In this document: positions 47,885 through 58,433 of the stretch, one piece after another
Numbering within the stretch: the first letter of the stretch is position 1
How the letters are laid out: each line of letters starts with the position of its first letter
NCBI GenBank assembly: GCA_025618425.1
Contig: CM046837.1
Location: 27,151,793 to 27,215,792 of the forward strand
Length of the DNA stretch: 64,000 nt
Direction of reading: 5' to 3'
Source of the DNA: Heliocidaris tuberculata
Taxonomy: Eukaryota; Echinodermata; Echinoidea; Camarodonta; Echinometridae
The notes under the pieces: model-generated
What the model saw: only the letters and a program-made list of their open reading frames with translations
Database searches by the model: none
Told to the model about the DNA's origin: nothing
Program-made: the position numbers and the translations under genes

Positions 47885-48210
47885 GACTGAGCAGATGTCA
47901 GCGGAGCAGTTGTCGCGGAGGAATTATCGCTCGATCGCATCAAATGTCGACGGAGCAATTGTCGCAGAAGCAATTGTCGCTTATATTCATTTTTTATCAA
48001 TTGTCGCGGAGCGACTGTCGCTCGATCGGAGCAAATGTCGGCGGAGCAATTGTCGCATATATTCATTTTTATCGATGGAGCAGTTGTCGCGGAGTAATTG
48101 TCGCTTGATCGGAGCAAATGTCGACGGAGCAAATGTCGCAGGGGCAATTGTCGCCGGAGCAAATGTCGGTTCCCCGCCCGCTATTGTCGACCACTGTCAA
48201 TTCCGGATTA
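47885..48210 (+). repeat. GGAGCAATTGTCGC minisatellite
   Basis: Degenerate 15-base units GGAGCAATTGTCGCG / GGAGCAAATGTCGAC, interspersed twice with TATATTCATTTTTATC, giving a higher-order period of about 100 bases. Open frames on both strands are repeat-derived. Confidence 0.8.
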
Positions 48211-48309
48211 TCGCTTCTGTCGACGATCGTCAACAGAAATCACGTACAAAAAATATAGCCTTTGAAATAATCCAGCATCTATGGATTTTCATAATGCACA
48301 GTGCAAAGG

Positions 48310-48560
48310 GTTAATTAGACGAAAGCAAGGGCTATCAGCTTTTAAAAGGGGCACTCATGTATGAGGTCAAAATGGCCACTTATCAGAACGTGAAAAGGGA
48401 ACCTTATTAGAAAGAAAAAAAGAGAGCAGTATAACGAAGGAAAAGAGGCACTTATCAGCTATGAAAAGGGGCACTTCTCATAGATAAAAAAAAGGACACT
48501 TTAAGGGTACTTGAAAAATTAGGGACACTGTGCCCCCCGGTGTGCCGCCTCTGCTAGTTA
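48310..48560 (-). repeat. Inverted TGATAAGTGCC minisatellite
   Basis: AAAAGGGGCACTTATCAG-type units, the reverse complement of the minisatellite at 33090 and 43795, ending GTGCCGCCTCTGC, which is the inverse of the GAGGCGGCGCTC sequence before 43740. Confidence 0.72.
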
Positions 48561-48586
48561 CTACATTCTCATGATTTTAGTAAAAA

Positions 48587-48590
<4 letters not shown>

Positions 48591-48675
<85 letters not shown>

Positions 48676-48680
48676 TATAA
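48591..48680. repeat. TA microsatellite
   Basis: About 90 bases of TA with a few GTA interruptions, following an A run. Confidence 0.9.
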
Positions 48681-48879
48681 ACTAAAAGGGGGGACCCAGG
48701 GAAATCATGTCCTTTCAGCAACATTTCTCTGTACAAAATAAAATGCAGAGCACTTTGTGATTCAGATAAAATGCCTATGTCGGTCATTTGAACTCCCTTC
48801 AGCAAGTGCTTCTAAATTAGAAGTCAATTTCACATATACATATACTTGGTTCCATAATGATGTATTATGTATTTGTTAC

Positions 48880-50744
48880 CAGTGTTGTAGTCAAGGCCCA
48901 AACCCTCAAGGCCAAGGCATTGACTAGCAAGGCCAAGGTCAAGGCCAAGGCTTTGGCCCTCAAGGCCTATAGGCTAAGGCCAAGGCTTGAAACCTCAAGG
49001 CCAATGCCAAGGCCAAGGCATTGGTAAAGAAAGGAGGGGGGGGGGCATGGAACATAAAAAAGAGGTTCACATACAAAAAAGAAGGCAGGCAGAGACGTCG
49101 CTGAACATCTTGAATGGGGGATGTGATACCCAAATTTGCTGACATATTTTAGGGTGTGACACCCTAATTTGCAGACAAAAATGCTGCAACCTAATCTGCT
49201 CCCCCCCCCTCATAATATTATAATAATAAAAGAATATCGCAGATGCAGAAATCTTGATTATACGGGGCTAATTTTGACAAGGGACGGGCTGACCCTTTTG
49301 CCCAGATATCAGTTCTTCAGTTTGTAAATTTTTTGGAGATCGCATAGCGAGCGATCAAATTAAAAAAAAATTGTTGTAAAATGTACAGAAGTTACATACG
49401 GAAGTTACATAATTATCCTGGAACCTCGCTATTCGAATATAAAGTGGTGGTTGGCCGAATATCAGAACTTTGAAAATCCTAAAGGAGTGGGGGGGGGGGG
49501 GGGGAATGAGAGTTGCAACCTATTCTGAAGGGGGACTCCTTTGTCCGAACAATAACTTTCCAGTGTTTTTGTGAGCAAGCGAAGGAAGCGAGCAAAAAAA
49601 AGTGGCCAGTTTTTCCTTCTTTTTCGTTCCTTCCCTTTTCCTTTCACTCTTTTCTTTGGTTTTTCTTTTCCTTTACTTTGCCTTTTCATTTTCCCCTTTT
49701 CAAAAGACCTGACGGAAAATATGTATTCATTTTCATACCCCCCCCCCCTCCTTTTCATGACCTACTGTTTGTATATGTATTGTTGTCTTCCTGGACATAA
49801 ATAGCTCGTAAAATACTTTTTAAAGGAATACATGTATATTATGGAGCAAAGCAACGAGAATCACATTTTTTCTCCCAATATTTTGAACCCTTTAACCCTT
49901 ACTGGTACTGGGCTATTTGAAGCTCTTCTCCGACTGGGGAAAGGGATAAGAGGCCCCCCCCCCCCCCCCTGATCTCTGCCGCGACATGACCGATCGGCGT
50001 TAAATTTTGCACTGACTTCGAAAATCACGTAAAGAGCACATGTCCATCATTATCTTTATGCAAATTATTATTTTTTTAAATCTAATCTTATAATTTATGC
50101 AAATTATATGCAGAAACATACATTTTGCATTATAATCAAGTAAATAAAGACCTTGCAAATAAAATTTTAATGCAAGAAGTTCTTTCTAAACCTTGAAACA
50201 TTATTACATAAGAATTCTTATGTATTCTATTGTTTTTCGAATTTCATACTTCTTTGTTTTTCAGCTTTAACATTTTTATTGTTTATTTTCAGAGACCACT
50301 ATATCAGAATGTTATCTGAAGCAATATTCAGTTAGAATAAATGAAAATTAAAGCTTAAAGAAGAAATCTTAGGTGATAAAGGAGAAAAATGGGAATATGT
50401 ATTTAGTTTTGCACACAAAACTCAGAAATTCTCCGTTTTCAGGCTTACATGAGGTCACAAAAGATCATGTGGGTCAGTGACATGACCGATTTTTCGTAAA
50501 CAAGGTTTCAAAATATATGCAAGACTTGAAAGAAAACAGGCAGAAAGTGGCGTGGTGTGAAATGGAGCGGTTCGAAATGCACGGCAGACTTTGTCGAAGG
50601 GGGGGGGGGCACCGAGCCTTTGACCGAATTCACAAAAAAATGCAAATACTTTGTTCAAACTTAATATTTATATTCACAGAAAAGAAATGCAAGTACAATT
50701 GTTCCAGTCTTGACCTGTATTTCATACGGTACAACTGTCATCAT

Positions 50745-50777
<33 letters not shown>

Positions 50778-51089
50778 CATTTTGTCGTATTAACCTAAAT
50801 ATTTGTAACATGAATTCATTTCCCAAGTCTGTTATGATTAGATCTTGTATTAGCTAGAATGTACATGACTCCTGCACAAACAGCCAAAATGTTTTAAAAT
50901 TTTACTTGCAAAAATAGGAAAGTTCCATATGCCTTGAAAATGCCTTGAGATTTATAGGCTTGGAGCCCCTCAAGGCAAGGCCAAGGCATGCCAAAGGTAA
51001 AGGCATTCAAGTCCAAGGCCAAGGCATTGAAAAAACTGACCTTAAGGCGCCTTAAGGCCAAGGCCGAGCATCAAGGCACTACAACACTG
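48880..51089. mobile_element. DNA transposon-like element with TTAC TSD
   Basis: 2210 bp from CAGTGTTGTAGT to its exact inverse ACTACAACACTG, flanked by TTAC at 48876-48879 and 51090-51093. Both ends carry AAGGCCAAGGC minisatellites in the same orientation (48895-49020 and 50970-51080). The interior is AT-rich with a GGTGTGACACCC motif (49154) and a GCGATC inverted motif (49340); no transposase. The 4-bp TSD does not fit classic 8-bp hAT; superfamily not assigned. Confidence 0.65.
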
Positions 51090-51093
51090 TTAC

Positions 51094-53310
51094 ATGAACT
51101 GGATGGGATTGTATAGGTGTTATTTTAAGCATGATACACAGTAATGATCAATTATTTATTATTTATTTATTTATATTTATTATTCGTGTTTTATTTATGA
51201 CATATAAAAAGCAATGTGGAGGGTAGTCCGATTCAGTTATGAAATTCCCCTCTTGGAAAGCTCGTTATAATTATGAAAGGACTTTTTTCACCACGAATAG
51301 GAATGATAGTAGGAAAGTAAGTAATTGTTAACATGATTGTTAATGAAATGACTGTTAAATTGTCTTTTTCTCCTTCATGATTCATTTCTCTTCCTTTTCC
51401 CTTTCTCCTTCTTCTCTTTCTCTCTCTCTCTCTGTCCATTTGATTGGGGGGAGGAGGGTACGTGCCCCAACCTCTACGCCGTAGTTACGCCACTGCCCAT
51501 TTCTCCTTCTGTTTAATAGCGTGCGAAAAGTGCACCTTCTGTTTTTAGGTAAGTGTCCCTTTCCATTCGGGCAAGTGCCCTTTTTTCAAATTTGATTCAG
51601 GCCCATTTGATTTCTGATAAGTGCCACTTTTTCCTTAGTAAGTGCCATTTGTCCTTGCGACAATTGCCCTTTAACACTTCTGATAAGTACCCCCTTCACC
51701 TTTATTACAGTAAGTGTCTTAAATTTCTCAAAAGATCAATATAATTACGATAACGGTTCTCATGCTCTTGATACCATTACAGTATCATTTCACTTCAAAT
51801 ATATTATATAGTGCAATTCTCCTTCTGATGAGTGTTCCCTTCAAATATAGATGCCCCTATACCTCTGAATAGCGCCCTTTTCTTTCTTGTGCCATTTTCC
51901 CCTCTTTTAGATATCCCTTTTCACCTATGGAAAGTGCCCTAAAATCAGTAAAAAAAAAAATTAAAAAAGAGCCAAAGAATCATTATAGGCTTATAACAGA
52001 TTCCCTTGATACCAGTCTTGGATCAAGGATTTTTATTTTCTGACAATTTTCTGACATTCTCCTTCTGATGAGTGTTCCCTTCAAATATAGATGCCCCTAT
52101 ACCTCTGAATAGCGCCCCTTTTCTTTCTTGTGCCATTTTCCCCTCTTTTAGATATCCCTTTTCACCTCTGGAAAGTACCCTAAAATCATTTGAAAAAAAA
52201 AAGAAGGAAGAAAGAAAACCAAAGAATCATATAGGCTTATAACAGATTCCCTTGATACCAGTCTTGGATCCAGGTTTATTTTCTGACAAGCAAAAAAAAA
52301 AAAAAAGCATTAACACGTTTTTGGGGTGTACTGCTCTTCAGAAACTCTCTGACGTCAGCACTTCTAAAAAAAAATGGGGGGGGGGGGCGCAAGTGACAGT
52401 AGAGGTACCCATCATACATTCAACAATGTACATTTCTCTTTCAAAGGGGGGGGGGGCGGGCCGGATGTGCCCCCCTGCCAAATTACGCCACTGCTTGATA
52501 CTATTACATTGTGAGGCAGTGGAGCTGTGGGCAAGTGGGCACAGAGCCCCTAACTTTAATACGAACGAACGCTGCCCCTAAATTGAAGCAAGATGATATT
52601 TTTATATTTTTTTAAAGCTCGCTGGGTACGCTCGCTCGCTCAAATATTTCAAGCTCGAGACATCAAGTGTGTCGTAACCATAAAATCTGATATATTCCTC
52701 TAGTATGATCGTGGCGATGAGACCCCACAAATGCATTAAAATTTATAGCTTGGTCAATAAGGAAAACGAAGGGTTAAAGGGTGAAAATAACATTCATATG
52801 GGAAAACTGAAAATGAATTTGCGGCAGCTTTAATGATAAAGTCGCTGTCAGCAAAAGAATACTTAGCATTTACTCTTGCTGGCTTCGGTCGCTCTCAAAT
52901 GAGTAATCAAAGCAATATATACAACTGCAAAGTGTTTGTTATTATGTAAAGATAGATGAAAAATGATAATAAATCGTCTTTAATAGTGTTAAATAGAATG
53001 TAGGAGTAAACTAGGGACTCAAAATGGTATTTTTCCTTCCTTTTCACCAGTCCCCCTTTTCGCTGGTGCCTGCCCCCCACCCCCAATTTGCAAGACGCTC
53101 CGCCGCCCCTGAGTTGGAACCTAAAAAGTCCATAAGCCACATGGTTACAAAAAGAAATATTTTCAACAGAAAGGAAGATGAATTAAGATTGGAGGGAATT
53201 TATATCAGTCTCTTAGACAAAATAAAGAAGCATGGTAAAAAAATTGTCTGGACCAGATCCATAATAAAGGAGGTCTCAATAATTAGCACAATTTTGTATC
53301 TGAACTAAGG
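51094..53310. repeat. Minisatellite-rich intron segment
   Basis: TGATAAGTGCC-type minisatellite (51490-52180), and a tandem duplication of about 240 bp (ATTCTCCTTCTGATGAG at 51816 and 52056, to GATACCAGTCTTGGATC at 52007 and 52250). Also a segment ATGTACATTTCTCTTTCAAA with G runs (52427-52500) that is shared with 62525-62590. No gene. Confidence 0.65.
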
Positions 53311-53940
53311 CAACACATGACTCGTAAAAAGAATCAGAACATCTAACATTGCAAAGAAAGATGTTATGATATAGAAATAATTTACTTCAAAGCATCCTGA
53401 CATATTTTTTTTCTTCAACTATCTTTTCTCTGTGGTCCCTCAACTTGAGGAGGTGTGTACCGGTGATATGTACGAATTGACGTAAACCTCATTACTATGA
53501 CACAAGTGGCGTTGAAAACGGTTCATTTCCGCTCCAGTGCATGTCTTCGTAGCCTACATGTTTTTGGCAACATGTGACTAATACAAAAACGATGGTTGGA
53601 TATATTTCTAAAGAAAGAATGGTAAAATATCAAATTGCTTCACTACAACTTTGGAACTTGGGGGCCGTATACTGGTAAAGCATGGCGACATACATTCATT
53701 TGGTCCCTCAAAGTAGGTGTGTGCCCGTGATCTGTAAGATTTCATGGAAAATTACATTACCATGACAACATGAGGCGTTAAAAAGACGTTGCGTGCTTTC
53801 CCAGTCATATTTTCTTACCTCACATGATTAATTTTGAAAAAGTGTTCTATTGATGACAATTTTTATTTTTCGGTCCCTGAATTGCACCTTGGATACATTT
53901 CGGTCCTTCAATGGCTGTGCTGGAATGTATCCAAAACCGG
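53311..53940. repeat. Diverged repeat GGTCCCTCAA...ATGACA
   Basis: Two diverged copies (53434-53560 and 53701-53810) share GGTCCCTCAA, AGGTGTGTRCC, GTGATATGTA and TTACNATGACA in order. They are followed by TTTCGGTCCTTCAATGG (53898). Non-coding. Confidence 0.55.
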
Positions 53941-54530
53941 TCCCCCTATTACACCGTAGGCACGTATGCGTGTGTGTGTGTGTGTCCGTCCGTCCGTCCG
54001 TCCGTCTGTCCGTGTGTGCTCAAATGTTAGAAAATGCTACTTCTCCGTCATTTCTTGGCCGATTTTGATTCCGATTGTTTTATCTGATAGGGCTGGGTGG
54101 GGGCTTCCAAACTTCTACACAGAATTTTGAAATTCATTAATTATGCAAATTTATGCAAATTTATTCAAAATTGATGAAAAATGCTACTTCTCCTCTATTT
54201 CACGTCGGATTTTGATTCCGATTGTTTTATCTGATAGGGCTGGGTGGGGGCTTCCAAACTTCTACACAGAATTTTGAAATTCATTATTCATGCAAATTTA
54301 TGCAAATTTATTCAAAATGGCTGAAGGTTCATAATGTTTTCATGTTGATATTTCAGTTGTATACATGCATTGTTGGTATTCTCTTCTTTTGCATGCAGTA
54401 ACATTATTATTTTATTCACTAAAGTTTTTCACTGAAGTTTTAAGGTTCAGGCTAGTTAATTTCCACAGATTTGCACTTCCGGCGGGGACATTTATTACGC
54501 ATTGCGTAATTTACTCATTCACTTGTTTTT
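53941..54530 (+). repeat. TGTCCCCGCCG-family repeat, copy with altered 5' end
   Basis: TCCG microsatellite (53980-54010) and two 147-bp units (ATGCTACTTCTCC at 54034 and 54181), then the tail TCATAATGTTTTCATG to CTTCCGGCGGGGACATTTAT and ACTCATTCACTTGTTTTT, matching 56230-57070. The 5' start differs from the copies at 21745 and 56141. Confidence 0.8.
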
Positions 54531-56140
54531 GTGGGGGTTGATGTTCAGTGAGACAGGGTGAAGCCGGGAGGAACATGTAACTGTTAGATGTAAAAAAAAG
54601 GGGGGATTTCGGCCACTTCATATTTTAGGAATCTTTATTTCACTTAGGAATATTGGTTGCCACGGTGTAAAGAAGGAGCCCCCCCCCCCCCACCAAAATT
54701 TCCTTCGAAAATATTTCCACTATGATATGAATACTTATAGGATACTAACCCTCGCGCTGGGGGTGACGGGAGGCCGATGGGGTGGGGGAGGGGGTACGGT
54801 AGGGAAAGGTCAATCCGTCTGTCCTCCCAAGACTTATAAGGGGGTCATAATACCCCTGAAAAGAAAATGACAATAAATTCATTTTTTTTCTAAGTTTTGC
54901 ATCCTTTACAAGGGACGTACCGCTAATTATGCAATTATGTTTTTATGGCCTTAATGGTATTAAACCACAGAAACATGGCAAGATCAAATCACTCACTCTA
55001 GCTCTATTCATGGATATACTATTCGAACATAATTATATCCATGCTCTGTGTGCGAGAATCCCGCCCAGGTGTAAATGAGATCGTGTGTCATCCACAGGCC
55101 ACAGGGCCGACGTAACATAAATAAATATCATTATTCAGTCATTCATAAAGTAAAACAATCATTATTTGGTCTTCATCAAGATGAAAATATATTTTCTTCA
55201 GAACTCATGCAAGATTTGGATGAATAACACATACTCACATGTTGTAAATACTTCTTGGTAAAAAAATTACACATTACCCGACTTTTTTCTTTATTCACTT
55301 GATTATTGTGACAAATATACGGTACTGTGATTAATCATAAACACAGCTAGCGCCCGTGGATGATATGTCCACGGGCTGCTTCAGCTAGTATAAATATACA
55401 ACTGTAGTTGGTGTTATATCCCTCATTGAAAATTTCTTGGTCTTGGATTGGCATCAGCGAAATTATGCTGAGCCCGAGAATTTTCATGCATCCATATAAA
55501 GAAATTCATAATTCTGTCAACTGATCTTATCAAAGATTCCTGACAATTTGCATGGAAACATGTTCGATTTACTGTTCAAAAGTGACCTGTCGGTATAACC
55601 AACCTGTCTGAACACACAACGTGTTGGTTACATGTATGTATATGTAACTGGATGTAGGTCAGTTGATCAGCTGTTTCTCATGCATGCGCAATCATGCTAG
55701 CTAAATGTGCATCATAACACAATGCATACATATGGGAGTACCTATACATGTATATAGAACCAAAACCTTAGAAGAGGAACAGTAATTACTGCTAGACCAA
55801 CTAATGTGTTGGTTACTCACGTTACATAATTTGGACATGCATAAATTGCAAAGAAGGCTTAAATGAAAAGTATGCTAATATGAAGCTTTCTTGAAAAATG
55901 ATTTTACCCTTTTCAAAAAACACCATGCTAGGGAGACCTACACTGGGTGACAACTGAAAATTACTGGACCCATCATTTTTGCAGATTTCACAGGAATAAT
56001 GGTTACTCATGTTACGCTTACTCATGTTACATTTTGTCCATGAGATAGCAGCAGCTTTGGTTTCATTCTAACTAGCAGGACTTAGGTTCTTCTTTGTGTT
56101 TTTTCAATGAAAAATGATCAATGGACCTTTTAAATTTAAT
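54531..56140. other. Intron 5 sequence, little recognised
   Basis: Starts with a segment shared with 21372-21425 (GACAGGGTGAAGCCGGGAGG). The rest is AT-rich, with no exon, long ORF or clear repeat. Confidence 0.5.
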
Positions 56141-57031
56141 TGTCCCCGCCGAACGAAGTTCGCGAGGGGACTATGAAACGGGCTCCGTACGTGTGTGCGT
56201 GTGTGTGTCCATCCGTCCGTCCGTCCGTCCGTCCGTCCGTCCGTCCGTCCGTCTGTCCGTGTGTGCTCAAATGTTAGAAAATGCTACTTCTCCGTTATTT
56301 CTTGGCCGATTTTGATTCCGATTGTTTTATCTGATAGGGCTGGGTGGGGGCTTCCAAACTTCTACACAGAATTTTGAAATTCATTAATTATGCAAATTTA
56401 TGCAAATTTATTCAAAATTGACGAAAAATGCTACTTCTCCTCTATTTCACATCGGATTTTGATTCCGATTGTTTTATCTGATAGGGCTGGGTGGGGGCTT
56501 CCAAACTTCTACATAGAATTTTGAAATTCATTAATTATGCAAATTTATGCAAATTTATTCAAAATTGACGAAAAATGCTACTTCTCCTCTATTTCACATC
56601 GGATTTTGATTCCGATTGTTTTATCTGATAGGGCTGGGTGGGGGCTTCCAAACTTCTACACAGAATTTTGAAATTCATTAATTATGCAAATTTATGCAAA
56701 TTTATTCAAAATTGACAAAAAATGCTACTTCTCCTCTATTTCACATCGGATTTTGATTCCGATTGTTTTATCTGGTAGGGCTGGGTGGGGGCTTCCAAAC
56801 TTCTACACAGAATTTTGAAATTCATTATTCATGCAAATTTATGCAAATTTATTCAAAATGCTGAAGGTTCATAATGTTTTCATGTTTTATATTTCAGTTG
56901 TATACATGCATTGTTGGTATTCTCTTCTTTTGCATGCAGTAACATTATTATTTTATTCACTAAAGTTTTTCACTGAAGTTTTAAGTTTCAGGCTAGTTAA
57001 TTTCCACAGATCTGCACTTCCGGCGGGGACA
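56141..57031 (+). mobile_element. TGTCCCCGCCG-family repeat, full copy
   Basis: 891 bp from TGTCCCCGCCG to its inverse CGGCGGGGACA, with a hairpin-prone start (CGAACGAAGTTCG between TCCCC and GGGGA). Then a TCCG microsatellite (56208-56250), four 147-bp units (ATGCTACTTCTCC at 56281, 56428, 56575, 56722) and a conserved tail. Homology with the 53.9-kb copy continues to about 57070, so the true edge may be there. The frame reading PAERSSRGDYETGSV recurs in copies but is not a credible gene. Confidence 0.72.
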
Positions 57032-57070
57032 TTTATTACGCATTGCGTAATTTACTCATTCACTTGTTTT

Positions 57071-58109
57071 TATAGAAATCCTGGAAAACTTTGGATATTT
57101 TACCTCCAGATAAGCAGTCTAATGCACAATTTATAAGCAAAATATCACTAAAAAGTGTAGAAATAGATCATTTTTACCATTTTCGAACTTTTAGTGTTTT
57201 CTTAAAACAAACCACTGATGATAGGTTTACCAATGTTTGTGCAGGTTTCTGCAATTATGTAGCACAAAAATGATTCATTGTTAAGTGAATTACCAACTTT
57301 GAATTTTAAGGTCCATGTCCACCAACCTGTGGAATTGCCCCTACCTAGATTAAAGTTAGATCCAGATCTATATAGTTTTTGATGAGGGATATAAAACAAA
57401 TATACAGGCCCTTTAGTAGGAAATCTAGTTCGATTTGTAGGGTTGGTCTCAAAAACTACAGTCAATCGTCTATTTCTCTCGGGGCTCTCGACCCCATAGA
57501 TCGCACTAGATTCCCTCAGGCCCTGTTTATTTGTGTATACCGTAGTTGGTGTTATAAAATTCAGGTATGATATATTTTCCTTGTTTACTATTCATCAAAC
57601 CTCAAATATTTGTCTGACTGGCTTTAAATGATCAATACATGTAAGTTTGCATAACAGATGGGGGAGGGGGGGGGAGATGTGATTAAAGATGGAGCCATTA
57701 ATTTCCAGTTTTTGTATGAACAGGTTGTTTGATTGTTATCTTTTTATATTCCATGAATTTTTGTTGTAATTTTAGAAATGAAGGTACAATGTACTGCTCT
57801 ATTTTCCCACTATTTTGAATGACAGTGACAGCATGCCTATGTATTGTTACATGGCTGTAATACTCATCATCATTCAGTCTGCATTATCTCACTTATTGAT
57901 TTATCTTACAGGCTCATTTTCTTTTCTATCTCAGAAAAAGAGGGATGATCTCTTATTAGTTATGAATATGTACATGAAGAAATCTGAATATGTCATGATA
58001 TCATGAGCAAGCACCTTCATGTAGGCCTTCATTTTGTATTAACATGAATAGCATGTTGGATGATGAGAGCTAGGGTAAAGTATTAATCTGTTGTGACTTC
58101 TTTTCACAG
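57071..58109. other. Distal end of intron 5
   Basis: AT-rich sequence leading to the exon 6 acceptor. No additional exon could be supported. Confidence 0.5.
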
Positions 58110-58271
58110 GATGAGGACAGTGGAGTGAGAGAATGCCGATACTTGAAGACAAGTCAGGCAGCAGTGGACATCTACCATCAGTTGTATGAACAACGAATTA
58201 AGCCACCATGGAAAATGAAACGATGCAAGAAAATCATGTCCAGATGGATTGGTTCACCAACGTTCAGAAAG
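58110..58271 (+). CDS. PARP4: PARP4-like exon 6 (end of WGR-like domain)
   Basis: A 162-base exon (54 codons, phase 0 both ends), acceptor TTTTCACAG ending 58109, donor GTACAT from 58272. It reads CRYLKTSQAA then LYEQRIKPPW, the pattern of the final WGR strand and helix (F-x-T-x-x-x-A-x-x-x-F-x-K-L-Y-x-x-K-T-x-N-x-W). It continues from the YGDV of exon 5 at the expected spacing, so I infer that no coding exon is missing in the 39.2-kb intron between them. It ends SPTFRK; the next exon was not found before the window ends. Confidence 0.75.
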
Positions 58272-58356
58272 GTACATGGGTATTTCTATTTTCATATATT
58301 TCCTCTCATTTATGAAACTGATGAGAAGCAATTGGATTTTGAAGCTTTAGTATGTA

Positions 58357-58360
<4 letters not shown>

Positions 58361-58418
<58 letters not shown>
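58361..58418. repeat. TA microsatellite in the intron after exon 6
   Basis: Uninterrupted TA repeat of about 56 bases; a second run is at 58589-58608. Confidence 0.92.
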
Positions 58419-58422
<4 letters not shown>

Positions 58423-58433
58423 GTGATTATTTT

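Noticed and set aside
56121..56315. Recurring frame PAERSSRGDYETGSV
   Set aside because: It lies in a multi-copy non-coding repeat with a microsatellite in the frame; recurrence reflects copy number, not selection.
56281..56868. 147-bp unit length equal to nucleosome core DNA
   Set aside because: Probably coincidence; nothing in the sequence indicates nucleosome positioning.
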